In this document: positions 1 to 7,711 of the stretch, one piece after another
Layout of the letters: each line of letters starts with the position of its first letter
Numbering within the stretch: position 1 is the stretch's first letter
Origin: a virus
DNA length: 35,594 bases
Virus record (IMG/VR): IMGVR_UViG_3300032753_000100
Span: 1-35,594 of that record
Strand: one strand, 5' to 3'
Position numbers and translations under genes: made by a program
Notes under the pieces: model-generated
Told to the model about the DNA's origin: nothing
The model's database searches: none
What the model saw: the letters and a program-made list of their open reading frames with translations, nothing else

Positions 1-116
1 TTAAGTGCTGTGATTGGGGTTGATACCATATCTTTTTTTGTGAAAAACTTCGATGATGATAGTATCGAAGAATCTTTAATGGTACTACTCTTTTTAATAC
101 GTTCCAATAAACTCAT
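1..116 (-). CDS. uvsX: UvsX RecA-like recombinase, N-terminal fragment
   Basis: Only the first 38 codons lie in the window; the gene continues past position 1. The ATG at 114-116 has a good ribosome site (AGGAAT) just upstream. The peptide has the T4 UvsX N-terminal layout: a short Ser-rich lead followed by SSKFFTKKDMVSTPITALN, which matches the conserved SKFF..KD.V.T.I stretch that precedes the RecA core. In T4, UvsX is the strand-exchange protein that forms presynaptic filaments with UvsY and gp32. It follows gene 43 by 14 nt on the same strand, the usual T4-like order. No Walker motif is visible because it lies outside the window, so the call rests on the N-terminal motif and synteny. Confidence 0.8.
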   Translation of the reverse strand, partial: MSLLERIKKSSTIKDSSILSSSKFFTKKDMVSTPITAL

Positions 117-130
117 GGTATATTCCTATG

Positions 131-2698
131 TTAATTAAAAAAATCATCTAATGTGCTTACCTTTTCAGGATTCCAATTCATACAATCCAATATAACTTTA
201 ATTGGATCTATGAAAGTCTTCTCATACTGCATATTATAATCCACATAATTGTCCAACCCAAATTCTGTTGGTAATCTACCTGGATATGATATAACATCAT
301 TCTTGATAGGGTTAGGCATTTTGAGATATACAAATTTCAGTTTTTCCCCCTCTTGGATATATGGATACTTCTTATCTAGTCCCAAATCTTTTAGGAGTAG
401 ATTATACAGTAATGCACCTCTAACATGAATTGGCGTTCCTGATTTGTATATTGACAAAACACTTGCATATTTTGTCAACCCATTAACACCTCTTGGAAAA
501 GATATTTCTTCTGGTGGTAATTTGAAAAAATCTTCTTTGAATGTCGCAATGAACTTATGTATATCATGCTCAGTACCATTCAACATAATCTCGATAGATT
601 TCTTCATCTTTTCCCTAATTGCTGATGGTGTTGATGATTTCACCATTTCCAATCCAGTTACTTTGATATGAGGTTCTGCATATTGTACACCTTCATTGTT
701 ATATACATTTAAGATGTATCTTTTCTTTGCTGTCCAAATACCTTTGTCACATAACGCCTCACGTTTCATAACCATCTTTTGCTCGTATGCATGAACATAG
801 TCCGCAAGTTCTTGATATGATTCATCAATATATGGTTGTATCTTTTGTTCACTAACTTTATCCATGAATTGAATAACTTTAGATGTTGGTATGGAAATTT
901 TACCATCAACACCATATATTTTATTCACAAGTTCATTCAATCTCAAGTACATACTATCAGTATCACAATATATGACATAATCAACATCATTAGTTTTCAA
1001 TAATGTATTCATATATTCATTCATCTTTTTCTCTATCCAACGAATGGATAGTTGACCAGATGTTGTTACTGCTATCGCCATCCTGATATCAAAGAATCTA
1101 AAGTATGCTGACCCTAATGCACCATAAGCAGAATTTAATGATACTTTCTTAGCAAGTTGTAGATTGTTATACCTAGCAATCTTCTTCTCTAATTCGTGTT
1201 TAGTGAATGGATCAGTTTCGACCTCATATTCGCATTCAGCATCTAACATCATATTTTTGAATTTCTTACGATCCAAATACATTTCATGCATCATCTTCGG
1301 TAAGAAACCTTGAATATCAGTTCTAAAGAATTGGCCATTTGGTGTGAATGTCACACCTTTCAATTTAGATGTGTCGATCTCTTTATGTAGTAATCTTTCA
1401 ATATGACACAATGAAGCAATATCTCGCATTTCTTGTGTATAGTTTTCAGGTTCTATCAATGTTTCAGGTGAAATATTATATTGCTGAATCAAATGTGGAT
1501 AAAGGCTATTTAAGTCAAATGATGCTACCCAATCATGTTTACCAACCTGTGGGTGTTTAACAAAAGCACCTTCGTATAAAGCATCCTTTTCCTTATGAAC
1601 GTTCGGTGGCACAATAATATTTTTCTCTAACAGATATGAATATGTAAGAGAATCCCACATACGAGTTTGTGTGAATATGTCCTCAAAATTAGATTTAGTA
1701 TCATACGAAAGAGTCATTGCCAATTCCAACAATTTCAACTTCTCTTCTAACATTAATATTAGTTTAACATCTTGGATGTTATACTCTATAAATTTTTGAT
1801 AATTCAAAGAATATAATTGATGTAAATTTTCAAACTCATCATAAGATAATTTACTTTCCCCTAACTCAATATTAGCAATGTTATCTAATCTGTATGATTC
1901 TTGCGATTTACCACCAGGAGCAAACCACTTATACAATTCAATGTAATCTAGTGATGCAACACCCATAATTTCATAAGTGGTTTGTGTTCTACCCAGTACA
2001 GTAAGATTTCTCTCAGATACATTATTCCAAGGTGATAATTTCTTAGTTAATGGTTCACCGAGAATTTTATTAAACCTATTCACAATGTATGGGATATCAA
2101 AAAACTTGGTATTCCACCCAGTTATGATGTCTGGGCATTTCATCATCCAAACATGAAGAAACTTTTTACATAAAGTATACTCATCTTGGCATTTAACATA
2201 TATTTCATCACCTTGAGTAACGTAATCACCACACCCAAACACATAAGTCTTATCACCGATATAATGTATAGTAATTGCTGTGATAGCCTCATCAGCTTTA
2301 TCTGGATTTGGAAACCCATTATCTGACATGGTCTCAATATCCACAACAGCAATGATAATATCACCCTGATCCCAATCAATCATTCCACTATATTGCTCAC
2401 CAATATAAGCATACTCATAACGAGTATTGCCATATATTGGTGATGCATTACAAACATCTTCAAACTGCTTTACATAATCTTTAGCTTCACGAATACTATC
2501 AAACTTCTTTTGTTCAAGAAACTTACCCTGTAGGGTTTTAAAATCTGTTGGTTTATTAGATTCGATATAGAGTGATGGCTCATAATCAATCTTCATCTTA
2601 ACACGTTTACCGTTTTTTATTCCGCGATAAAGAATGTTGTTCCCCCATGATTTTATGTTAGTGTAGAAATCTTTTGACACATCGACTGAATTACTCAT
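131..2698 (-). CDS. 43: DNA polymerase (T4 gp43, family B)
   Basis: An 855-residue family B replicative polymerase, slightly shorter than T4 gp43 (898). The 3'-5' exonuclease motifs are intact: Exo I with D120 and E122 (DIETMS), Exo II around N196 and D201 (GWNTKFFDIP), and Exo III ending in D310 (YNIQD). Polymerase motif A is at about 393-402 with D395 (SFDLNSLYPH), motif B at 517-530 (KKVSLNSAYGALGS), and motif C at 577-582 with D579 and D581 (YCDTDS). The C terminus (VSTLDDFFN) resembles the clamp-binding tail of T4 gp43, so it probably docks on gp45. The ATG is preceded by AGGAAA, and a sigma-70-like promoter lies just upstream. No intron or intein interrupts it. Confidence 0.97.
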   Translation of the reverse strand: MSNSVDVSKDFYTNIKSWGNNILYRGIKNGKRVKMKIDYEPSLYIESNKPTDFKTLQGKFLEQKKFDSIREAKDYVKQFEDVCNASPIYGNTRYEYAYIGEQYSGMIDWDQGDIIIAVVDIETMSDNGFPNPDKADEAITAITIHYIGDKTYVFGCGDYVTQGDEIYVKCQDEYTLCKKFLHVWMMKCPDIITGWNTKFFDIPYIVNRFNKILGEPLTKKLSPWNNVSERNLTVLGRTQTTYEIMGVASLDYIELYKWFAPGGKSQESYRLDNIANIELGESKLSYDEFENLHQLYSLNYQKFIEYNIQDVKLILMLEEKLKLLELAMTLSYDTKSNFEDIFTQTRMWDSLTYSYLLEKNIIVPPNVHKEKDALYEGAFVKHPQVGKHDWVASFDLNSLYPHLIQQYNISPETLIEPENYTQEMRDIASLCHIERLLHKEIDTSKLKGVTFTPNGQFFRTDIQGFLPKMMHEMYLDRKKFKNMMLDAECEYEVETDPFTKHELEKKIARYNNLQLAKKVSLNSAYGALGSAYFRFFDIRMAIAVTTSGQLSIRWIEKKMNEYMNTLLKTNDVDYVIYCDTDSMYLRLNELVNKIYGVDGKISIPTSKVIQFMDKVSEQKIQPYIDESYQELADYVHAYEQKMVMKREALCDKGIWTAKKRYILNVYNNEGVQYAEPHIKVTGLEMVKSSTPSAIREKMKKSIEIMLNGTEHDIHKFIATFKEDFFKLPPEEISFPRGVNGLTKYASVLSIYKSGTPIHVRGALLYNLLLKDLGLDKKYPYIQEGEKLKFVYLKMPNPIKNDVISYPGRLPTEFGLDNYVDYNMQYEKTFIDPIKVILDCMNWNPEKVSTLDDFFN

Positions 2699-2726
2699 GA
2701 ATTTCCTAGCTTAATGTTAATCCGAC

Positions 2727-2754
2727 ATTATAACACAACCCAACTCAATATCAA
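2727..2754 (-). promoter_or_regulatory. Early-type sigma-70 promoter for gene 43
   Basis: On the minus strand TTGATA (2754-2749) and TATAAT (2732-2727) are separated by 16 bp, about 30 nt upstream of the polymerase start. The -35 overlaps the last codons of the Sm-like gene, so this would give 43 its own start in addition to read-through. Confidence 0.5.
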
Positions 2755-3062
2755 CTTAATATCAATTTTTTCTCAGGAACTATGATACCAGCACCAAATA
2801 TTTGATTATAGTTGTTTATAAAATCGTCAGCGGGTACATATGAATAAACAATATGTATGTACTCAAACCCAATTTCTAAATCTTGTTGTGGTTGTGAGTG
2901 TAATGGGAATGGGGAAAACCCAATATTAGTGCCCCCATCTTTACCACGAACAACTGCTATACCAACAGCATTTTTTAATCTGATTCCGGTTTCCGGTGAG
3001 TTATCTAAAAGTTCACCTAAGATGTCTTCACCAGTAACCAATTTCAATGCAATTATATTCAT
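2751..3062 (-). CDS. Small Sm-like fold protein, paralogue 1 (function unknown)
   Basis: A 103-residue protein I cannot name. It begins MNIIALKLVTGEDILGE, continues with a short strand ending in a LKNAVGIAVV-type hydrophobic segment, a FSPF turn, and then an IHIVYSYVP strand followed by an Asn/Tyr-rich helix. This order matches the 101-residue protein at 15987-16292 (MNIKILRMHDGLDIITE, VKNPM, ILCVYEPTD), so the two are probably paralogues. The five-short-strand pattern and size suggest an Sm/Hfq-like barrel, which is inference only. The gene overlaps the end of the phosphoesterase gene by 4 nt (ATGA) with a strong GGAGAAAG ribosome site, so it is translationally coupled to it. An RNA-binding role is possible but not shown. 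Confidence 0.6.
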   Translation of the reverse strand: MNIIALKLVTGEDILGELLDNSPETGIRLKNAVGIAVVRGKDGGTNIGFSPFPLHSQPQQDLEIGFEYIHIVYSYVPADDFINNYNQIFGAGIIVPEKKLILS

Positions 3063-4645
3063 ACTTTCTCCTTATGTTTTTCAATTCTCCACTTACCACC
3101 AATAATGGTTATAAGTTGGCGTTTACCATTTTTATGGATAATACAATGTGTGTGTAACCAACTAGATGGCCCACGAGTATAATCCATCTTCTTTACAGAT
3201 GATGTACCAACACACCACAACCCACCAATAATACTAGGGGTGTGAGAATGTCCAATGATGGATTTTTCCCCAATCTTAGACAAATTTTGAGCACTACCTC
3301 TAGACCCATTTGGTCCAACATCACCATGCATTGACAATGTTATCCCATGCAAGGAAAACCCCTTTTCAATGAATTTAACGCGATCATTATGAAAGATGCG
3401 TTTATCTACTTTATATACGCTTTCTAAGTATATTTCTAGTGCGGATCTACCGAGACCCTCTTCAATATCACGAAGTTTAAGGTACATTAGTAAGTAATAA
3501 ATTTTAGCATTTACATAATCAAACTTAGGATCACTAATATTCAACCACTTATCGATATGATCATCATGGTTAGAATTAACAATAAGTGTTTTGGAAAAAA
3601 GTGGTGTCGTTTCAAACACATGATCTATAGACAATTTAAGCTCATCTTCTAATGATCCATTTTTCGTCACTTGGTGTTTTTTCCATCTAGTAAAAAAGTC
3701 ATTAGCATGATGATGTGAAATGCTATAACTATCTATGATGTCACCTCTAATAATATACTCTGGTCTTAATGCTTCGACTATACCACGCTTACCATAGGTC
3801 GCATCAACAACTTCACGATCAGCAAATAGTACATGTTCATCACCGGTGTATATTGCTTCAATATTGCTATTTCCAACAAACCCTTCTTTATTCCATTTTT
3901 CATCTAGGTCATAAAATATCCCAGATTTATCTGATAACAATTGTCTAATGAAAAACACATCATCAGTCTTATCAATATCAATAACAACAGCACCAAAACA
4001 ATGATGGAATTGTGCTCTATGTCCAGCTTTAGTTGCAGTATAGTTATTCTTTAAAGATATACTACCAGTAGAGTGTAATATGATGCTATCTCTCCACTCA
4101 TTGACCGCAATTGATCTCATCTGAACTACAGGATGGCCAACAATTGTTGTCATACCTTCACAAATACCATCAATACCAGTTAGTGGATTGGTCGCAGTTG
4201 CTTGTATATTACAATCACCTATGATCTTGAACTTATCCTTATATTTAATGTTATTTTTCAAAATATATGGTTTTGCTCTATCGGGCCATTCAACATCAAG
4301 ACTGGTCATTGTCGGATTTCGATATCTATTTCCAATAATGAATAACACATGGTTCTTTTCGTCGCAATATTTTTCCAATCCAGATAGGAATTCATCGAAA
4401 ATTTCAGTATCATTTAGACAAGAAGTAATAACAATACCATCGTATTTTGAATATATGTCTTCAAATTGTATGGAATCATTACCTATAATTTCTAATGGGA
4501 AATCTTGTTTCTGTACTGGGGTTGGGGGGTCATAGAAATTAACAGAGCAATCCTTGCACTTATATCTTTGTCGTAATACACCACCAGAGAATTCGGTCCC
4601 TTTTTTTATAAAATTGGGTGAATTACAATTAGGACAATTATTCAT
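3059..4645 (-). CDS. Zinc-ribbon metallophosphoesterase, T5 A1-like
   Basis: A 528-residue two-part protein. The N terminus has a zinc ribbon (C4, C7, C30, C33) of the kind seen in InsA-like DNA-binding proteins. The rest carries a full calcineurin-type set of metal-binding motifs in order: DEH at 270-272, GDIID at 302-306, SNHDDH at 359-364, HGD at 441-443 and GHSH at 466-469. The architecture recalls phage T5 A1, a pre-early protein needed for host DNA breakdown and host shutoff; that link is from memory and unverified. A consensus early promoter and AGGTAT ribosome site precede it, which fits a takeover role. Alternatives are a nucleic-acid-specific nuclease in DNA metabolism or an RNA phosphatase. 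The start at 4645 is well supported because the zinc ribbon begins at residue 4. Confidence 0.7.
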   Translation of the reverse strand: MNNCPNCNSPNFIKKGTEFSGGVLRQRYKCKDCSVNFYDPPTPVQKQDFPLEIIGNDSIQFEDIYSKYDGIVITSCLNDTEIFDEFLSGLEKYCDEKNHVLFIIGNRYRNPTMTSLDVEWPDRAKPYILKNNIKYKDKFKIIGDCNIQATATNPLTGIDGICEGMTTIVGHPVVQMRSIAVNEWRDSIILHSTGSISLKNNYTATKAGHRAQFHHCFGAVVIDIDKTDDVFFIRQLLSDKSGIFYDLDEKWNKEGFVGNSNIEAIYTGDEHVLFADREVVDATYGKRGIVEALRPEYIIRGDIIDSYSISHHHANDFFTRWKKHQVTKNGSLEDELKLSIDHVFETTPLFSKTLIVNSNHDDHIDKWLNISDPKFDYVNAKIYYLLMYLKLRDIEEGLGRSALEIYLESVYKVDKRIFHNDRVKFIEKGFSLHGITLSMHGDVGPNGSRGSAQNLSKIGEKSIIGHSHTPSIIGGLWCVGTSSVKKMDYTRGPSSWLHTHCIIHKNGKRQLITIIGGKWRIEKHKEKV

Positions 4646-4674
4646 AATATACCTATAGATTATTTAAAGATGTG

Positions 4675-4704
4675 ATTATATCACAATGATATTGAGTATG
4701 TCAA
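4675..4704 (-). promoter_or_regulatory. Consensus early sigma-70 promoter for the A1-like gene
   Basis: On the minus strand TTGACA (4704-4699) and TATAAT (4680-4675) both match consensus exactly with an 18 bp spacer. The ATG of the A1-like gene is 30 nt downstream. No other minus-strand promoter in the window matches consensus this well, which suggests strong expression immediately after infection. Confidence 0.75.
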
Positions 4705-4720
4705 ATTACCCAATAGGAGA

Positions 4721-4746
4721 GGTGTGTCGGAGAATATCGACACACC
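4721..4746. terminator. Perfect 9-bp hairpin between the 67-aa gene and the A1-like gene
   Basis: GGTGTGTCG at 4721-4729 pairs with CGACACACC at 4738-4746 around an 8-nt loop. A GTTTTAC tract follows on the plus strand; the minus strand has only a pyrimidine-mixed tail. Placed just upstream of the A1-like promoter, it may end read-through from the genes at 4824-9258, block antisense transcription, or both. The GGTGTGTC arm recurs in the terminator after gene 23. The rest of the 4646-4823 gap shows only a weak A/T hairpin near 4801-4815 and no ORF. Confidence 0.45.
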
Positions 4747-4823
4747 GTTTTACAAAACATATAACTTATAGTGCTAGTTGATACCAACACATACTATACA
4801 AAAACAAACTCCATTTGTATTGA

Positions 4824-5027
4824 TTATTCTTGGGGTTCTTGCAATTGAGAAATTGCTTGTTGTTGCAGTGTATCGATGATGCCTCTACTCAATTTATGGG
4901 GAATCTCATCTAATGCAGCAAGAATAATATTAGCCTGAGAAAGTTTCAGCACGAATGTGAATTCTTTATCAACTGGTTCTTGTTTTGGTGCTTCTTCGTA
5001 TACAGCATCTTCAATTTGATCTGACAT
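4824..5027 (-). CDS. Small conserved-looking hypothetical protein
   Basis: A 67-residue acidic protein I cannot assign. The first 20 residues are rich in Glu and Pro and probably unstructured. From about residue 22 (KEFTFVLKLSQANIILAAL) it has a strand followed by two amphipathic helices ending in a Gln-rich tail. Small proteins with this 'strand then ANxILAAL.E.P' pattern are common in T4-like phages of aquatic bacteria, to my recollection, but have no known function. An AGGAAA ribosome site is placed well before the ATG. It is the last gene of the run that starts upstream at 5441 before the hairpin and promoter gap. No signal peptide or membrane segment is seen. Confidence 0.6.
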   Translation of the reverse strand: MSDQIEDAVYEEAPKQEPVDKEFTFVLKLSQANIILAALDEIPHKLSRGIIDTLQQQAISQLQEPQE

Positions 5028-5084
5028 ATTTTTTTCCTATTTCAATGTTAAAGTTAAATACCAATTCAGTTTGCACATTTTCGT

Positions 5085-5441
5085 CTATGCTTGACGTTCA
5101 AAATATTGATAGTTGATATTCTCTGGATCAAAGTAATCTTGGATTGCTTTAATAACAATATCTTTATCATACTCTTTACAACTAAAAATGTCAAGATATG
5201 CATCACCAGATGAATCAACAAAATGGCCAGCAATATTAGATGTTTCGATTAATTGTAGAACTGAATAACCAGCAATATCAGAGCCATTCCCAAAGTGTAC
5301 TACTTGTGGTTCCCCATATGCAGTCATGTCTATCAATTTAACTAAATTTTTAGTGAATGTGCTCAAAAACTCACCATCAGAGACTTTAGATTTATCACAC
5401 CCTTTTACATCCAACATTAGATGATAACCCCAATAACCCAT
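5085..5441 (-). CDS. speD: S-adenosylmethionine decarboxylase-like protein (SpeD family)
   Basis: A 118-residue protein of the small bacterial/archaeal AdoMet decarboxylase type. The N terminus GYHLMLDVKGCD matches the family's G.HL..D...CD. The catalytic region reads LIETSNIAGHF..SSGDAYLDIFSC, placing S68, H73 and C88 at the spacing of the pyruvoyl-forming Ser, catalytic His and proton-donor Cys of Thermotoga AdoMetDC (S63, H68, C83). The usual Glu before the cleaved Ser is Thr here, and the His after it is Asn, so self-cleavage or substrate choice may differ. AdoMetDC makes decarboxylated AdoMet for spermidine; some SpeD homologues are reported to have become ornithine or arginine decarboxylases. 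A T4-type late promoter lies 60 nt upstream. No spermidine synthase gene is in the window. Confidence 0.8.
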   Translation of the reverse strand: MGYWGYHLMLDVKGCDKSKVSDGEFLSTFTKNLVKLIDMTAYGEPQVVHFGNGSDIAGYSVLQLIETSNIAGHFVDSSGDAYLDIFSCKEYDKDIVIKAIQDYFDPENINYQYFERQA

Positions 5442-5500
5442 ATCTTTACACCCCTATTTACATTTTAAGAAAATTTAAATTATCGACAAAGCGATAAGTA

Positions 5501-5508
5501 TATTTATA
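5501..5508 (-). promoter_or_regulatory. T4-type late promoter (TATAAATA) before speD
   Basis: An exact TATAAATA octamer on the minus strand in the gap between regA and the SpeD-like gene. A small hairpin (TTATCG/CGATAA arms, 5480-5496) sits just downstream. The late sigma factor gp55 encoded at 15278-15814 would read such sites. Confidence 0.55.
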
Positions 5509-5509
5509 A

Positions 5510-5926
5510 TTAATGTTTTGTACGAGTGCCGATGCTATATTTGGGTACTAATTCCCAATTATCTTTATCATTGTACTTAATGATTTTTATTTGTGATATG
5601 TGTATTGGTGGTGGATCTAGGACATCATCTCCATTAACTAGTGTTAGCAACCCCCAATCACTTAAGAGATTCGCGATAGCATTCCTGCGCGATAGATCAT
5701 TTTCTGAAATATCTGTAGGTTTGCCATCAAGAGCAAATAGTTCTTTGAAATGGACTATAGCATATCTTCCTTGTTTATGTAGTATATGACATGATTGGTA
5801 TAAGATTTTATCTACCCTAGACGCAAACCCTATACGAGTCAAAGATTCTCTTATCTTTAAGAAATCATCACTTTCATTCAATGTTACTTCAACACCACAC
5901 CCTAAAAAAATATCTATTGGGTCCAT
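5510..5926 (-). CDS. regA: RegA translational repressor
   Basis: A 138-residue homologue of T4 RegA (122 aa). Shared landmarks run through its length: DDFLKIRESLTRIGFA near residues 20-35, KILYQSCHILHKQGRYAIVH at about 40-59, the RRNAIANLL.DWGLL segment and the C-terminal WELVPKYSIGT, which is almost identical to T4. RegA binds the start regions of early mRNAs and blocks ribosome entry; in T4 it represses itself and the 44/62/45 cluster it sits in. The position next to 62 is the T4 order. The ribosome site is AAGGAAGTG before the ATG. The N terminus is about 10 residues longer than in T4. An exact TATAAATA lies about 40 nt upstream, which is unexpected for an early regulator. Confidence 0.95.
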   Translation of the reverse strand: MDPIDIFLGCGVEVTLNESDDFLKIRESLTRIGFASRVDKILYQSCHILHKQGRYAIVHFKELFALDGKPTDISENDLSRRNAIANLLSDWGLLTLVNGDDVLDPPPIHISQIKIIKYNDKDNWELVPKYSIGTRTKH

Positions 5927-5964
5927 ACACTTCCTTCTTTTCCATTAATTATAAAATATAATCT

Positions 5965-5972
5965 TATTTATA
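5965..5972 (-). promoter_or_regulatory. T4-type late promoter (TATAAATA) before regA
   Basis: An exact TATAAATA on the minus strand directly after the stop codon of gene 62 and about 40 nt before the regA start. In an AT-rich genome a chance match is possible, but it falls in the only gap available to such a promoter. Confidence 0.45.
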
Positions 5973-5973
5973 A

Positions 5974-6360
5974 TTATTCAGAAACACCACCCTCCATAGT
6001 TTTTGCCCTAATATCAACCAACTGTTCTTCTGTCAATATTTTTAATGCTTGCTTAGCTTTGATACCAGAATACCCAAAATACTTCTTGACACATACTAAA
6101 TCATCAATATCACTATATTTTTGCCATTGTTGAAATTTTCTTTTCATCGATCTTACTGAATTCAATAAATATTGGTATTGCATATCTTTATCAATACCAT
6201 GATACATATTGATTTCATTAGCATAGAATATACAATCCATATGATATGAAAGTGCTCTATTCACTATAAATGGGACATACTCCTTCCTATCTAGCTCATC
6301 ATTTATGACACATTTCTTTGTTACTAATATTGAATGTATAATATCCTTAAATAGATCCAT
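5974..6360 (-). CDS. 62: Clamp loader small subunit (T4 gp62)
   Basis: A 128-residue protein in the position and with the general character of gp62. It starts MDLFKDI, like T4 gp62 MSLFKDD, and has a helical middle with YVPFIVNRALSYHMDCIFYANEIN that fits the T4 region [21 protein letters not shown]. T4 gp62 is longer (187 aa); T4-likes of aquatic hosts carry a short form. It forms the loader with four gp44 subunits to place the gp45 clamp. I chose the ATG at 6358-6360 rather than the one at 6364-6366, because GAGG is 8 nt from the former and almost touches the latter. Its start lies inside the last codons of the endonuclease VII-like gene, so it is coupled to it. Confidence 0.85.
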   Translation of the reverse strand: MDLFKDIIHSILVTKKCVINDELDRKEYVPFIVNRALSYHMDCIFYANEINMYHGIDKDMQYQYLLNSVRSMKRKFQQWQKYSDIDDLVCVKKYFGYSGIKAKQALKILTEEQLVDIRAKTMEGGVSE

Positions 6361-6763
6361 TATCATTACCTCTTAAATAGTCGATTGCTCTATATAATAT
6401 CTCAATATCATCATCAAATACACCAAGACCTCTATTGCAATTATGACACAACCAGCCCCTAAATTTTTCAGTTTTATGGTCATGGTCAATCACCCAGGGA
6501 CTAATTTGTGATGTACCTCCAGCATGTATTAACGAACCCCAATCAGAATTACATATTGGGCATATGTAATCTTTTCCGGGTTTTCCATGTTGGGCTAGTA
6601 AATATTTCCTAGTTTTGCTTAAATGGCTATTACATTTCCTACACTCTGTTCGTAGATAATTTCCACCACTACTCTTCGGATATTCAGAAAAGTGTTTTTT
6701 CTTATTACACTTAACACATGTTTTATATTCGTGTGATGTATCATTGCCCCAAAGATCTAACAT
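6347..6763 (-). CDS. Endonuclease VII-like His-Me finger nuclease
   Basis: A 138-residue nuclease of the recombination endonuclease VII/HNH type. An N-terminal CxxC pair (C16, C19 with C41, C44) is followed by the catalytic unit: C68 and C71, DHDH at 93-96, then C106 and C109 (RGWLCHNCNRGLG), ending in the typical DDIEILYRAIDYL helix. T4 endo VII (gp49) has the same Zn-bound DH core but also a C-terminal dimer/junction domain that is absent here. The gene sits between 44 and 62, overlapping the first by 1 nt (TAATG) and the second by 14 nt. That placement, in a cluster normally contiguous, suggests a freestanding homing endonuclease; a true junction resolvase is the alternative. Confidence 0.85.
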   Translation of the reverse strand: MLDLWGNDTSHEYKTCVKCNKKKHFSEYPKSSGGNYLRTECRKCNSHLSKTRKYLLAQHGKPGKDYICPICNSDWGSLIHAGGTSQISPWVIDHDHKTEKFRGWLCHNCNRGLGVFDDDIEILYRAIDYLRGNDNGSI

Positions 6764-7692
6764 TATCTAAACTCACAATCTATCATTATTTCTGTCAAAC
6801 ACGCTATGATGTTTATTTCAAGATCACTAACAAATGCTGCCTGATATTGATACTTAGCCAATATCAATACTAATTGTGGTACTGACGATGGTGTTAGCAC
6901 CTCATATAACCCATCGTATAGCGATCTAAACACTTGTGCAACTTCATCATTGTTCTGGACAACCCACTTTCTGCAAGATCCAAAATCTTTATTTTTTATT
7001 GAATTTATTAACTCATTAATTTGTAGTTCACCTACATTTGCCAGTATTCCTTTATCTATAACACCAGAAGCTGAATATCTTTGTAGTTCATTTAAAACTC
7101 TACGATTATCCGGGCAATGTTTGCTAATGATGGCAGCCACAACTTCTTTACTATATTCAATGTTTTCCTGCTTAAGAATCCACTCAACTCTTTTAAAGAA
7201 TTGTGCCGCCATCTTAGCTTTGTTGGTCAATTTGAAATCAATAACAGAACAACGTGAATGGATAGGGTCAATAATACGATTCTTATAATTACACGTGAAT
7301 ATAAATGAGCAATTAGACGAAAACTCTTCAATAGCACCCCTAAGTGCTGGTTGAGTTGAGTTCGCATTTAGATAATCTGCTTCATCTATGATTATTACTT
7401 TCCTACCACCAGTTAGAGATATAGACGAAGCATAATTCTTAATCTTGACCCTAAATGTATCTATTCCAGATTCATCAGACCCATTGATCACAATATAATC
7501 ACACCCAACTTCTTCACATATTGCCTTAGCAATTGTGGTCTTACCAACACCAGCACTCCCCGATAATAACAAATTAGGAATCTGTTTATTATTGACATAT
7601 TCTTGGAATGTGGCTTTTATATCATCAGGAAGTATACATTCTTCCACAGTCTTTGGTCTATATTTCTCAACCCACAAAATCTCAGTATTCAT
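6763..7692 (-). CDS. 44: Clamp loader large subunit, AAA+ ATPase (T4 gp44)
   Basis: A 309-residue AAA+ protein matching T4 gp44 (319 aa). It opens with WVEKYRPKTVEECILP, the hallmark of clamp loader subunits. Walker A is GSAGVGKT at 45-52, Walker B is DEAD at 103-106 (VIIIDEADYLN), a sensor 1 Asn lies in TCNYKNRI, and the trans-acting SRC motif is at 146-148. A C-terminal helical collar follows. Four gp44 with one gp62 open and load gp45 on primer-template DNA using ATP. The ribosome site is GGTGAA. It is separated from its T4 neighbour 45 by the oxygenase and DsbA-like genes. Confidence 0.97.
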   Translation of the reverse strand: MNTEILWVEKYRPKTVEECILPDDIKATFQEYVNNKQIPNLLLSGSAGVGKTTIAKAICEEVGCDYIVINGSDESGIDTFRVKIKNYASSISLTGGRKVIIIDEADYLNANSTQPALRGAIEEFSSNCSFIFTCNYKNRIIDPIHSRCSVIDFKLTNKAKMAAQFFKRVEWILKQENIEYSKEVVAAIISKHCPDNRRVLNELQRYSASGVIDKGILANVGELQINELINSIKNKDFGSCRKWVVQNNDEVAQVFRSLYDGLYEVLTPSSVPQLVLILAKYQYQAAFVSDLEINIIACLTEIMIDCEFR

Positions 7693-7711
7693 AATTCACC
7701 ATAATTTAATT

